A stretch of DNA of 48,302 bases from a candidate division WOR-3 bacterium (lineage in GTDB: Bacteria > Hydrothermota > Tepidihabitantia > SM23-42 > JAOAFX01), in the NCBI GenBank assembly GCA_039802005.1, contig JBDRVV010000021.1, positions 1-48,302 on the forward strand. Direction: 5' to 3'. Positions 8,002 through 16,381 of the stretch are shown here, piece by piece. The position numbers were made by a program, and so were the translations under genes. Below the pieces are notes generated by a model, which was not told the origin of the DNA, ran no database searches, and worked only from the letters and a program-made list of their open reading frames with translations. The first letter of the stretch is position 1; each line of letters begins with the position of its first letter.

Positions 8002-9911
8002 TATTTCGCCTCTGGTTCAATTTCTTCTGGTTTTGCCCAGAAAAATAAATTATCAAATCCTATTTTGAACCTTCCCTGATGTTGAGCGAGAACAATACCA
8101 GCCCTGTTTGACCCTTTTATTTTGACCATTTCACCAATCTGTGGATAATAAGGTATTTTTGATTCTTGTTTTTTTAATTCTTTGTTAAAAAATTCTTTTG
8201 TTTCTTTAACCAGCTCAGGTTTTGGCCCTTCTTTTCTCAGTGTTCTCACAAGCTCTTCTATCCTATGTTTTGCTTTAAGTAATTCTTTTTGATACTTTTC
8301 CTTCAATTCCGTCATCTCTTTTTTCTTTTTAGACTGGAATTCAGCGAGTTTGGAATCGTACTCAGAAATCAATCTATTGAGCCTATTTTTTTCTTCCTGA
8401 ACTATCGTCAATTCTTTAGACAAACTTTCAAAAAGTTCGTTTAATGATTCTTTTTCTTTATCCAGATATGACTTTGCTTTTTCAATAACAATTTTATCCA
8501 ATCCCATTTGCTCGGCGAGTTTCAGTGCATTACTTGGTTGGGGAATGCCAAGAATCAGTCGGTAAGTGGGTTTATCGGTAAATTCCATACCAGCATTTAA
8601 CATATCTGCCTTTTTGCTAACATAGATCTTGAGACTTTCGTTGTGGGTTGTCGCCAGAACTATGTTATTTCTTTTCGCCAGTTCTTCCATTATTGCTGAA
8701 GCGAGTGCAGAACCTTCTTCAACAGATGTTTGATTCATTAATTCATCAAGTAGTACAAGGTTATTCGTCTTATTTGAATCAAACGCATTTTTTATCTGTA
8801 AAAGATGTCCCGCGAAAGTTGAGAGATTAGATTCAAGGCTTTGTTCATCACCGATATCTGCAAAAATTTCATCAAAAAAAGGGAGAACGGTCCCCTCGTC
8901 TGCTGGGATAAACATTCCGCATTTTGCCATCATACAGAGTAAGCCAACGGTCTTTAAAACAACGGTCTTTCCCCCGGCATTTGGTCCTGAGATTAATAAA
9001 ACTTTTTTATCAACAGGCATCCCAAGATTTAATGGCACAGTATCTTTTTTTAGATATTTTAATAATGGGTGGAAGCCATTTATTATATTTAGATGGTTGC
9101 CAAAAATAGGCATGGCACAATTGTAATCCGATGCGTAGTTTACTTTTGCAAAGAGCAGGTCAAGACTTGCTGCATAATCAATGTCAGATTCAATATCATC
9201 AATAATTAACTTGATTTTTGAAGTTAACGCCTTGAGTATATTTATGATTTCATCCTGTTCTTCTTTTTCAAGTTCAACGAGTTCAGCCCCAAATTCAACA
9301 ATTTGCATTGGTTCAATAAATATGGTTTCTCCAGAATTTGAATATGCGTGAACAATTCCTGGTAAATTATGTTTAAGATTTGCCTTGACTGGCAATACAT
9401 ACCTGCCATTTCGTTCAACAATATTTAGTTCAGTGAAGAGATGTGGGGTAGAAGTGAGTATTTCTTTTAATTCATTTTTTATTTGGTTATAAAGCGTTCT
9501 TTTTCTCGTTCTAATCTTATAAAGAACCGGTGAGGCGTCATTTTTTATTTCTTTATTATCGTCTATCTTCGCATTTATCTCTTCAATTATATTTTCATAG
9601 TTATGGAATTTATTAAAATAATTTTGCAGCTTTCCTTTTTCGTATCTGTTCCTGAGGGTTCTCAGATGTATGAAAAAGAGGCGCAATGTATGGAAAATAT
9701 CTATTGGCAGGTATGATTGCGCAATTATAAGTGTTTTGAGTTCACCTGGCATAAAGGGGATGTAAAAATCAACCCGTTCTCCCGATTTTCTAATTTCATC
9801 AATCCTTCTCAGCTCATATTCGGCAAGTTCCTGTTTTGTAAATTCGCGTATATTGAGGGCTTTTAATCTACCCGGCTCTGTCTGGCAATAAGCAGCAAGA
9901 ATACTTAACAA
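8001..9911 (-). CDS. mutS2: MutS2-family ATPase without Smr domain
   Basis: At least 636 residues; MutS2 proteins act on branched DNA or on collided ribosomes. Walker A GPNAGGKT is at 309-316, the MutS signature GDEQSLESNLSTFAGHL at 353-369, and Walker B LVLLDEL at 384-390. The usual GAGTDP after Walker B is replaced by MNQTSV. A long coiled coil (about 490-590) precedes a KOW-like tail. The C-terminal Smr nuclease domain of typical MutS2 (about 780 residues) is absent and the tail ends IEPEAK. The annotated TTG start lies inside a conserved helix. Homologous residues (EQVLELPKLLSILAAY) continue upstream in frame to about 9956, where only ATA or ATT codons follow a GGGAGG, so a rare start is likely. 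It lies 39 bases downstream of rpsU. Confidence 0.88.
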   Translation of the reverse strand: MLSILAAYCQTEPGRLKALNIREFTKQELAEYELRRIDEIRKSGERVDFYIPFMPGELKTLIIAQSYLPIDIFHTLRLFFIHLRTLRNRYEKGKLQNYFNKFHNYENIIEEINAKIDDNKEIKNDASPVLYKIRTRKRTLYNQIKNELKEILTSTPHLFTELNIVERNGRYVLPVKANLKHNLPGIVHAYSNSGETIFIEPMQIVEFGAELVELEKEEQDEIINILKALTSKIKLIIDDIESDIDYAASLDLLFAKVNYASDYNCAMPIFGNHLNIINGFHPLLKYLKKDTVPLNLGMPVDKKVLLISGPNAGGKTVVLKTVGLLCMMAKCGMFIPADEGTVLPFFDEIFADIGDEQSLESNLSTFAGHLLQIKNAFDSNKTNNLVLLDELMNQTSVEEGSALASAIMEELAKRNNIVLATTHNESLKIYVSKKADMLNAGMEFTDKPTYRLILGIPQPSNALKLAEQMGLDKIVIEKAKSYLDKEKESLNELFESLSKELTIVQEEKNRLNRLISEYDSKLAEFQSKKKKEMTELKEKYQKELLKAKHRIEELVRTLRKEGPKPELVKETKEFFNKELKKQESKIPYYPQIGEMVKIKGSNRAGIVLAQHQGRFKIGFDNLFFWAKPEEIEPEAK

Positions 9912-9949
9912 TTTGGGAAGTTCAAGAACCTGTTCAGCATGGGTTCTTT

Positions 9950-10144
9950 CTATAATTCCTCCCGTTGTCTTTTAAGTTCTTTCTTTCTTGCCGCGAGTAA
10001 GCGCCGTTTTTTCCTTTCACTCGGTTTTTCATAAACTTCGTGTTTCTTTATTGCACGAAGAATGCCAGCGCGCTCCACTGACTTACGGAATCGGCGCATC
10101 GCATTGTCAAAAGACTCGCCTTCATAGACCACTATCTTGGTCAT
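9950..10144 (-). CDS. rpsU: ribosomal protein bS21
   Basis: 64 residues, small-subunit protein S21. The start TKIVVYEGESFDNAMRRFRK and the Arg/Lys-rich C-terminus are typical. A strong Shine-Dalgarno (AAAGGAGGTG) precedes the ATG. It is first in the macromolecular-synthesis operon rpsU-mutS2-dnaG-rpoD, with its own promoter about 100 bases upstream and divergent from lexA. Confidence 0.96.
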   Translation of the reverse strand: MTKIVVYEGESFDNAMRRFRKSVERAGILRAIKKHEVYEKPSERKKRRLLAARKKELKRQREEL

Positions 10145-10244
10145 TTAGATTAACACCTCCTTTCAGGTTATTATTTTAATAAAAAAAGAAATATAGGGGA
10201 TAAATGCCAAAAATGTGAAAAAAAACCCGCTTCTCACTATATAT

Positions 10245-10272
10245 ATTATATTAAAAAATTGGAGGTTGTCAA
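10245..10272 (-). promoter_or_regulatory. promoter of rpsU-mutS2-dnaG-rpoD
   Basis: Minus strand: TTGACA (10272-10267), 16 bases, TATAAT (10250-10245). The leader to the rpsU ATG is about 95 bases and includes a run of eight T after GCGGG. Confidence 0.8.
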
Positions 10273-10300
10273 GGGTATAAATGCAATTTTACCCCTTGAC
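10268..10300. promoter_or_regulatory. inverted repeat joining two divergent -35 boxes
   Basis: GTCAAGGGTA at the left and TTACCCCTTGAC at the right form an inverted repeat with one extra base in the right arm. Both arms include the -35 boxes of the divergent rpsU and lexA promoters. It may be a regulator site or only the consequence of facing -35 boxes flanked by GGG. Confidence 0.4.
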
Positions 10301-10323
10301 GATTTCAAAATTATGATTATAAT
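10296..10323 (+). promoter_or_regulatory. lexA promoter
   Basis: TTGACG (10296-10301), 16 bases, TATAAT (10318-10323). The downstream palindrome overlaps the expected transcription start. Confidence 0.85.
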
Positions 10324-10324
10324 A

Positions 10325-10350
10325 TATATGTAAACAAATGTTTACATATA
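10325..10350. promoter_or_regulatory. probable LexA operator (SOS box)
   Basis: A near-perfect palindrome centred at 10337.5: arms TATATGTAAACA and TGTTTACATATA around a two-base AA centre. The core AAAC-N4-GTTT resembles the Gram-positive LexA box GAAC-N4-GTTC with G changed to A. It lies at the transcription start of lexA, as expected for autorepression. I saw no second copy before dinB or dnaE2, which fits one co-transcribed cassette. Confidence 0.75.
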
Positions 10351-10388
10351 AATGGTCAATGGGTTAGGTTTGAGATGAAGGAGGTTTT

Positions 10389-10952
10389 ATGGGACAAGAC
10401 AGGAAACAGCAGATTCTTAAGGCAATCCAGGATTTTGTGAGGGATTATGGATATCCTCCGACAATCCGGGAGATTGCCGGGATGGTCGGATTAAAGAGCA
10501 CAAAGGGGGTGAAGGTTCATATTGATAATCTTGCCCGTGATGGTTTGATAACAAAGGTGGGAACGAAAGCAAGGGGGTTAAGGATAGAAGTAAAGAAGAT
10601 ACCGATAGTTGGTAGGGTTGCTGCTGGAACCCCCGAACTTGCATTTGAAGAGATTGAAGGTTATTTTAATCCCCTTTCCTGGCAGGATTGTTTTCTGCTG
10701 AAGGTAAAGGGTGATAGTATGGTGAATGCCCATATATATGATGGTGATCTTGTGGTTGTTAGACCAGATAAAAATGCAGAGGATGGCGACATAATTGTGG
10801 CAAATTTGGAAGGCGAAACAACTATAAAGCGCTTAAGAAGAATAAACGGCAATTTTGTTTTGAAACCGGAGAACGACAATTATCCGACAATAGAAAAGGA
10901 ATTTGAGATAATTGGAAAGGTGATTGGGGTGGTTAGAAAAATAAATATCTAA
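10389..10952 (+). CDS. lexA: SOS repressor LexA
   Basis: 187 residues. The N-terminal winged helix (1-68) contains FVRDYGYPPTIREIAGMVGL and a recognition helix around STKGVKVHIDNLARDGLI. The self-cleavage site is Ala79-Gly80 in RVAAGTP. The catalytic Ser110 is in KGDSMVNAHIYDGD and Lys147 in ETTIKRLRR. All residues for RecA-stimulated autocleavage are present, so the protein should be a functional SOS switch. Shine-Dalgarno AAGGAGG fixes the start. It leads a cassette with dinB and a dnaE2-like gene, and its promoter carries a palindromic operator. Confidence 0.96.
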   Translation: MGQDRKQQILKAIQDFVRDYGYPPTIREIAGMVGLKSTKGVKVHIDNLARDGLITKVGTKARGLRIEVKKIPIVGRVAAGTPELAFEEIEGYFNPLSWQDCFLLKVKGDSMVNAHIYDGDLVVVRPDKNAEDGDIIVANLEGETTIKRLRRINGNFVLKPENDNYPTIEKEFEIIGKVIGVVRKINI

Positions 10953-10954
10953 AA

Positions 10955-11063
10955 GTCCAAAATACCTAAATGCCTAAATCGATTAAAAATTTTAATTTAT
11001 TTTGCTCCTTTGTGTTTGGATTTTGGAATTTGTTTAGGATTTGGTACTTGGTACTTGGGATTT
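10955..11063. repeat. intergenic AT-rich repeat tract between lexA and dinB
   Basis: Two repeat words occur here: AATACCTAAATGCCTAAATC (inverse of the TTTAGGTATT/TTTAGGCATT words at 4731 and 12279) and, from 11012, TTTGGATTTTGG... then GGTACTTGGTACTTGGGATT (compare 3296-3341). The tract runs right up to the dinB start codon. The frame of dinB is open through part of it. Confidence 0.45.
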
Positions 11064-11066
11064 AAT

Positions 11067-12248
11067 ATGTATCTCTGTGTTGATTTAGATGCCTTTTTTG
11101 TCTCGGTTGAGCGGGCATTGAATCCAAAACTTAATGGAAAGCCCGTAGTTGTTGGTGCCCTGCCCGGTGAAAGGGGGGTCGTTGCTTCTGCATCCTATGA
11201 GGCAAGAAACTTGGGCATTAAAGCAGGAATGCCAATATCCAGGGCATATAGACTCTGCCCGGATGGATTATATATAAGACCAAAATTTTCAATTTATGAG
11301 GAGTTTTCACAAAGATTTAAACAAATACTTTATCATTATTCACCGGTCATAGAAATGTCATCTATTGACGAGGCATTTGTTGACATAAGGGGAACAGAGA
11401 GGTTATTTGGTACGCCACTTGAATTAGCAAAAAAATTAAAGCAGGTACTCAGAGATTGTCTAAAACTTCCCTGTTCTATAGGCATTGCCCGTACAAAGGT
11501 AATTGCAAAGGTTGTCTGCGATCATTCAAAACCCGATGGTTTATTGATGATAAAACCCGAAGAGGAAAGAGATTTTCTGTTTCCCCTACCTGTTGATGTT
11601 CTGCCTGGTATTGGACCAAAGACATTTGAGGTGCTGAAAAATTTAAATATCAATACAGTTGGAGAATTCTTTAATACCCCAGATTGGATTCTGGAGACTG
11701 CTATAGGCAAGAATTGTCTTGCTATCAAGTCATTTATTTCAGGTGGGGATTATAAAATTTTGCAAAGTATGAAGTCAACGAGCCAGGAAACAACCCTTAT
11801 AGAGGATACTAAAAATCTGGAATTGATAACCTCTGTGTTTTATGAACTCCTTGAATCACTCTGCCAGAGGTTGAGAGAAAATGGTTTAGGTGCTCGGGTA
11901 TCTACTCTGAAGGTAAGGTTTTCAGATTTTAAAACTATTACCCGCAGGATAAGATTACCATCAAGCACTAATGCCCAGCAGGTGATTTACAAGATTTGTC
12001 TACCTGTATTAAAGGATATATTAAGGGAAAATAAACGGGTAAGGCTTATCGGGATTTCCCTTTCAGGTTTTGAATATAATGGATTCCAGCCTTCAATATT
12101 TTTTAAAGATGAAAACCGATTGGTCAGATTGAATTATGCACTTGATCGGACGCGGTTAAAATTCGGCTTCAATGCAATACTGCCGGCAAAGAAATTTTCT
12201 GTTAAACCCGGCATCCCAGCCAATCCCGGGATAACCTATAATGTTTGA
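11067..12248 (+). CDS. dinB: Y-family DNA polymerase IV
   Basis: 393 residues; an error-prone translesion polymerase. The catalytic acids are intact: Asp6 in CVDLDAFF, and Asp101 and Glu102 in SSIDEAFVDI. Also present are GVVASASYEARNLGIKAGMP, the little-finger domain, and the helix-hairpin-helix LPGIGPKTFEVLKNLNI. The C-terminus has a possible clamp-binding motif QPSIFF followed by ALDRTRLKFGFNAI. Intact catalysis argues for DinB and against the inactive ImuB. The frame extends upstream to a TTG at 11010, but those residues come from the repeat; the ATG at 11067 matches the family N-terminus. There is no Shine-Dalgarno. It lies between lexA and dnaE2, suggesting SOS control. Confidence 0.93.
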   Translation: MYLCVDLDAFFVSVERALNPKLNGKPVVVGALPGERGVVASASYEARNLGIKAGMPISRAYRLCPDGLYIRPKFSIYEEFSQRFKQILYHYSPVIEMSSIDEAFVDIRGTERLFGTPLELAKKLKQVLRDCLKLPCSIGIARTKVIAKVVCDHSKPDGLLMIKPEEERDFLFPLPVDVLPGIGPKTFEVLKNLNINTVGEFFNTPDWILETAIGKNCLAIKSFISGGDYKILQSMKSTSQETTLIEDTKNLELITSVFYELLESLCQRLRENGLGARVSTLKVRFSDFKTITRRIRLPSSTNAQQVIYKICLPVLKDILRENKRVRLIGISLSGFEYNGFQPSIFFKDENRLVRLNYALDRTRLKFGFNAILPAKKFSVKPGIPANPGITYNV

Positions 12249-12278
12249 ATTCCACAATTCAAGCAGTTTTTATGGTTA

Positions 12279-12334
12279 TAGGTATTTAGGTATCCCGTTC
12301 TTCAACGGGACAGGTTTTGGGCTTTTAGGCATTT
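12279..12334. repeat. intergenic repeat with CCCGTT hairpin
   Basis: ATAGGTATTTAGGTATCCCG, then hairpin CCCGTT-CTTC-AACGGG (12294-12309), then GGGCTTTTAGGCATTTT immediately before the dnaE2 ATG. The words match 4731-4770 and 10955-10979. The hairpin resembles CCCCGTA-CTTGA-TACGGGG at 18579-18597. Confidence 0.5.
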
Positions 12335-12335
12335 T

Positions 12336-15080
12336 ATGTATATTCCCCTTCTTTATCATAGCAACTACGGACTTGGTGGTTCTGATTTTAAAACATTGTT
12401 TGAAACACTAAAAGAATATCGTATACCAGGTTGTGGCATTGTGGATGATACTTTTTTCGGATTGAATGAATTTTTAAAATTTGCTAATGATTATGAAATA
12501 AAGCCCATTATCGGCTCAAGAATATCCATATCAAATTGTAGTAGGGGCTTTAGTCAGGTAGATAAAAAATATTTATATCTTTTCATAAAAAATAAGACTG
12601 GTTATATAAACCTGTGCCAGATTCTCACTCATTACGCCTTTAAAAAACTTGATATCAATTTTATAAAAGAACATGCAGGTGGTTTGATTCTTTTATCTAA
12701 TTCTCTAAATCTCATTGATGAGTTGTCATCAGCATTTAAAGATACTTATTTTCTTATATTTCCAGATTCCTGCTTTATACCTAATAAAAAAATTCCTCTT
12801 ATTGGTGCTAATGAAATATTTTATGTCAAAACTCAAGACAGGATTATCTATAGACTTTTGTCCATAATAAAAAAATTTAGAGCCGAAGATAAAAAAATAT
12901 CTTATTTGATTAAACCCGATAAATTTATAAGATTTTATGATATCTATCCTGAAGCGACCAGAAATCTTTTTAAAATTGCCGAAGATTGTATATATATTCC
13001 TCAGGCAGAGTCCTGGATTTTTCCCGAAACAAAAAAGAGATTGATTGAAATTATTAAACCATTTTATCGCAAATTGACCATAAATGAGAAGAGAAGGGTG
13101 GAATTTGAATACAAGATTATAAAAGATATGGGTTTTGAACCATATTTTGGTTTAATCTATGAATTAAAGGAGTTTGCAAGAGAAAAAGGGATTGGGGTGA
13201 ATGTGCGTGGTTCTGCGGCATCTTCTTTTATCTTGTTTCTGCTCGGTCTTTCGGTTGTTAATCCATTAAAATACAATCTACCTTTTGAAAGGTTTTTAAA
13301 TCAAAAACGGAGTGAACCACCAGACATAGATCTTGATGTAGAATTCAGCCAGCGTGAATATTTGATAAATGAAATTTATAAAAAGTTTGGAAATGATTAT
13401 GTCGCAAGAATCGGTATGATAAATAGATTCCAGACCCGGGCTGGCTTCAGGGATTCAGCGCGTGCCTGTGGTATTTCACCATTAGAATTGAAAAGAATCA
13501 AAGACCATTTCGGTGAAAAATTGATTACACAAATAACAGAATTGGCAGAAAGGATTGATGGTTATCCTAAATATTTTGCATCCCATCCCAGTGGTATTGT
13601 TATCACACCTGAACCGGTCTTTAAATATGCTCCACTTTATCCCAGCCCCCAGGGAGCGGTTACCCATTATGACAAGGATGCAATAGGTATTGCGGGGCTC
13701 GTAAAACTTGATATCCTCGGTGTTCGCGGATTCCCTGGATTGTATCTTAAAAAAGAAGAAATAGATTTGACTGACCTTTCGGTATACAGATTTATCTCTG
13801 AAGGGAAGACCCTTGGTTGTTTTCAGATTGAAAGCCCAATGGTAAGGCAGGTCCTGAAAAAGATAAAGCCAAAAAGTCTAATGGATATTGCCAATGCCAT
13901 TGCAATCATAAGACCCGGACCAGCAAGGGGTGGAATGAAAGAAAGATTTTTAAAAAGACTTGGTAGTAAGGAAAGAGTGGATTATCTACATCCCGACCTC
14001 AAAGATATTCTGGAAGAGACCTTAGGTATACCGGTATATCAGGAACAGATTCTTAATATCGCAAATCGCTTCGCGGGTTTCAATCTTGATGATGCCGACC
14101 TTTTAAGGAGGGCAATGACCAAAGAACGGGGTTCAAATTTGATGAACGAAATAAAAGAAAAATTTTTTATTGAGTCCGCAAAACTTGGATATAGCAAAAA
14201 AGAGATTGAACGGGTATGGCAGCGAATCTCGGCGTTCTCTTCATTTGGTTTCAATAAGGCACACAGTCTTACTTATGCTACACTTGCCTATCTCTCTGCA
14301 TATCAGAAATTTTATGCTCCACTGGAATTTTTTTGCAGACTGCTTAATAACGAAGGTGGTTATTATCCAGTATATGCCTACATAAATGAAGCAAGAAGAT
14401 GGGGGATAAAAATCATTGGTCCGGATATAAATAGAAGTGAATATGGATTTTCTATAAAAGATGGCTCACTTGTTGTTGGACTTTGTAGAATAAGGAATCT
14501 ATCCCATACAACGATTAAAAAAATATTAAAATTTAGACCTTTCCAGAATTCTGAAAAATTCTATTCCTTTGTAAAACCAGATATTGAGGAAGGCACAAAC
14601 CTGATAAAATCCGGGGCAATGGATATATTGGGCAAATCATGGACAGAGTTATATTTTAGGCTTTTAAGATTTCTTTATCAAAATAACCAGAAAAAATCAA
14701 CAGGGCAGGAAATCTTTATAAAAGAAGAATGGTCTGATAAAGAATTTAATGATTTTAACCAGCAATTGAAATTAAAGTCCCAATTCAATGTATTGGGATT
14801 CCTTCCCATGATGCATATCTTAGAATTTTTATATCCTGAAAGGCAGATAAAAATTTCCGATATTCGATCAATACAGCATTTGAACAGTTTCACCGGTCTT
14901 ATGATAGCAAAAAGAACGATTCTTACCAGAACGAAAAAATATATGTCATTCTACACAGTGGATGATGAGACCGGTTTTCTTGAAGTTGTTATGTTTGAAA
15001 GACCAAGGGAAGAATCAGAACCGATTCTTCAAATAAAGGGTTATTTAAAAGATGATCTTTTTTATGCCCGACCTGTGTAA
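12336..15080 (+). CDS. dnaE2: DnaE2/ImuC-like error-prone DNA polymerase III alpha
   Basis: 914 residues, shorter than replicative DnaE (about 1100-1160) and in the range of DnaE2. The polymerase acids are present: Asp330 and Asp332 in PPDIDLD, and Asp459 in VKLDILG. FSSFGFNKAHSLTYATLAYLSAYQKF and an OB domain (TGLMIAKRTILTRTKKYMSFYTV) follow. The N-terminal PHP domain is degenerate: the usual HxH reads LLYHSNY and the usual TDHG reads VDDT, so metal-dependent exonuclease activity is unlikely. No beta-tau tail is present. It lies 87 bases after dinB with no Shine-Dalgarno and probably works with DinB as an SOS-induced mutasome. Its last 19 bases overlap the convergent radical SAM gene. Confidence 0.88.
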   Translation: MYIPLLYHSNYGLGGSDFKTLFETLKEYRIPGCGIVDDTFFGLNEFLKFANDYEIKPIIGSRISISNCSRGFSQVDKKYLYLFIKNKTGYINLCQILTHYAFKKLDINFIKEHAGGLILLSNSLNLIDELSSAFKDTYFLIFPDSCFIPNKKIPLIGANEIFYVKTQDRIIYRLLSIIKKFRAEDKKISYLIKPDKFIRFYDIYPEATRNLFKIAEDCIYIPQAESWIFPETKKRLIEIIKPFYRKLTINEKRRVEFEYKIIKDMGFEPYFGLIYELKEFAREKGIGVNVRGSAASSFILFLLGLSVVNPLKYNLPFERFLNQKRSEPPDIDLDVEFSQREYLINEIYKKFGNDYVARIGMINRFQTRAGFRDSARACGISPLELKRIKDHFGEKLITQITELAERIDGYPKYFASHPSGIVITPEPVFKYAPLYPSPQGAVTHYDKDAIGIAGLVKLDILGVRGFPGLYLKKEEIDLTDLSVYRFISEGKTLGCFQIESPMVRQVLKKIKPKSLMDIANAIAIIRPGPARGGMKERFLKRLGSKERVDYLHPDLKDILEETLGIPVYQEQILNIANRFAGFNLDDADLLRRAMTKERGSNLMNEIKEKFFIESAKLGYSKKEIERVWQRISAFSSFGFNKAHSLTYATLAYLSAYQKFYAPLEFFCRLLNNEGGYYPVYAYINEARRWGIKIIGPDINRSEYGFSIKDGSLVVGLCRIRNLSHTTIKKILKFRPFQNSEKFYSFVKPDIEEGTNLIKSGAMDILGKSWTELYFRLLRFLYQNNQKKSTGQEIFIKEEWSDKEFNDFNQQLKLKSQFNVLGFLPMMHILEFLYPERQIKISDIRSIQHLNSFTGLMIAKRTILTRTKKYMSFYTVDDETGFLEVVMFERPREESEPILQIKGYLKDDLFYARPV

Positions 15081-16375
15081 TTACTTGAAGCAGATTCCGG
15101 TGTTATCTTTCTTCCCGCAATATTGTTGAAAACTGCATAAAAGAATTGAACCAATCCCACATTTGATATTTCACTCAATCGTAAGACTCTTTCACAGATA
15201 TTTGATATTGAATAAAATTCTTTTTTTAAAAAATAATAGCCTTCAATTAATTCATCAATTGTCATATTTTTTGGTCTGAATACAACTGTTGAGTGGTTAT
15301 ACTTACTCCAGTCCTCGGTCAGAAGTCTGCCTTCATTTTTGAACCTTTGATAAAGGCGCGTCCCGGGATATGGTGTCAAAATGTTAAAGGTTGCAGTTGT
15401 TATTCTCGCTCTATACAAGAAATCAAGGGTTTTCTCAAATATATCTTCTGTATCATCATCCAGACCAAATACAAAAGAAGGATGGAACAGTATGCCCGCA
15501 TCCTGTATCATTTTTACCGCATCAAGATTTTCCTGAATTGTCTTCAAGGTTTTTTGAAAACCCGCTGAACCCTTCGTTGATATTGATTCAACACCAATGA
15601 ATAATCCGCGACATCCGGATCTATAGCACCATTTCAGTAGTTCAGTGTCTCGGGCAATATTAATCGTGCTCTGCCCACCCCATTCAATCTTCAGGGGTGC
15701 AAGTGCCTGGAATAACTCTTTAGCATATTTTGGATTTCCTACGACATTATCATCAAGATTTAAGAATATCTTTGAACCGGTATTTTCAATATCTCTAATG
15801 ACATTGGGGATTGGGATGTGCCTTATTTTTTTGCCAAATACATCGCTCACTGAACAGAATTCACAATTATACGGGCAACCCCTCGTTGTAAAGAATCCAG
15901 GCCATTTAAAGCCCAGGATAACCGGTTCAAGTTTGAGGTCTCTTCTCGGCAGGGGGGACTTGCTTAAATCAAATGGCCCAGGCCTGTATATCTTTTGAAG
16001 TCCATCATTTTTAAAATCTTCAATCACTTTCTGCCACACACCTTCTGCCTCACCCACTACAACAGAATCCCCAAATTTCAATGCCTCTTCAGGTAAGACC
16101 GAGGCATGGATGCCTCCGAAGACTATCTTCGTGCCTTTTTCTTTTAGTTTCTGGGCAATTTTGTATCCCCTTGGTGCGTTGGCAGTCATTATTGAAATAC
16201 CAGCAAGGTCATATTGTTTGTTAAAATCTATATCACAAATTTGTTCATCAATTACTGTGAGTTCTATATCTGGTGGAGTTAATGCTGCAAGAATATGTAA
16301 AGCAAGTTGGGGTATTTTCAAACCTATCGGCGGTTTCTTATCGGATGAACGCGGTGTTACAAGCAACAATTTCAC
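15062..16375 (-). CDS. B12-binding-domain radical SAM protein
   Basis: 437 residues. Residues 1-135 form a cobalamin-binding-like Rossmann domain (KLLLVTPRSS at the start, VFGGIHASVLPEEAL). From about 150 there is a radical SAM barrel with the cluster motif in TTRGCPYNCEFCS (Cys167, Cys171, Cys174). GLFIGVESIS and HPSFVFGLDDDTEDIFEKTL are typical of the B4040/hopanoid-methylase-like RSMB group. The substrate is unknown; it is probably a methylation or C-C bond rearrangement of a lipid, tetrapyrrole or peptide. The frame opens to a TTG at 16390, but the GTG at 16375 gives the normal start MKLLLV. It lies 6 bases after a -10 TATAAT, so the message is probably leaderless. The 3' end overlaps dnaE2. 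Confidence 0.88.
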   Translation of the reverse strand: MKLLLVTPRSSDKKPPIGLKIPQLALHILAALTPPDIELTVIDEQICDIDFNKQYDLAGISIMTANAPRGYKIAQKLKEKGTKIVFGGIHASVLPEEALKFGDSVVVGEAEGVWQKVIEDFKNDGLQKIYRPGPFDLSKSPLPRRDLKLEPVILGFKWPGFFTTRGCPYNCEFCSVSDVFGKKIRHIPIPNVIRDIENTGSKIFLNLDDNVVGNPKYAKELFQALAPLKIEWGGQSTINIARDTELLKWCYRSGCRGLFIGVESISTKGSAGFQKTLKTIQENLDAVKMIQDAGILFHPSFVFGLDDDTEDIFEKTLDFLYRARITTATFNILTPYPGTRLYQRFKNEGRLLTEDWSKYNHSTVVFRPKNMTIDELIEGYYFLKKEFYSISNICERVLRLSEISNVGLVQFFYAVFNNIAGRKITPESASSNYTGRA

Positions 16376-16381
16376 TTTTAT

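Noticed and set aside
10325-10350. Palindrome as a terminator
   Set aside because: It is AT-rich, lies at a promoter and lacks a T run; an operator fits better.
11010-11066. N-terminal extension of dinB (TTG at 11010)
   Set aside because: The extra 19 residues are translated from the TTTGG-type repeat and do not resemble Y-family polymerases; the ATG at 11067 matches the family start.
12249-12335. Rho-independent terminator after dinB
   Set aside because: The CCCGTT hairpin has no following T run and is part of a repeat; dnaE2 is probably cotranscribed.
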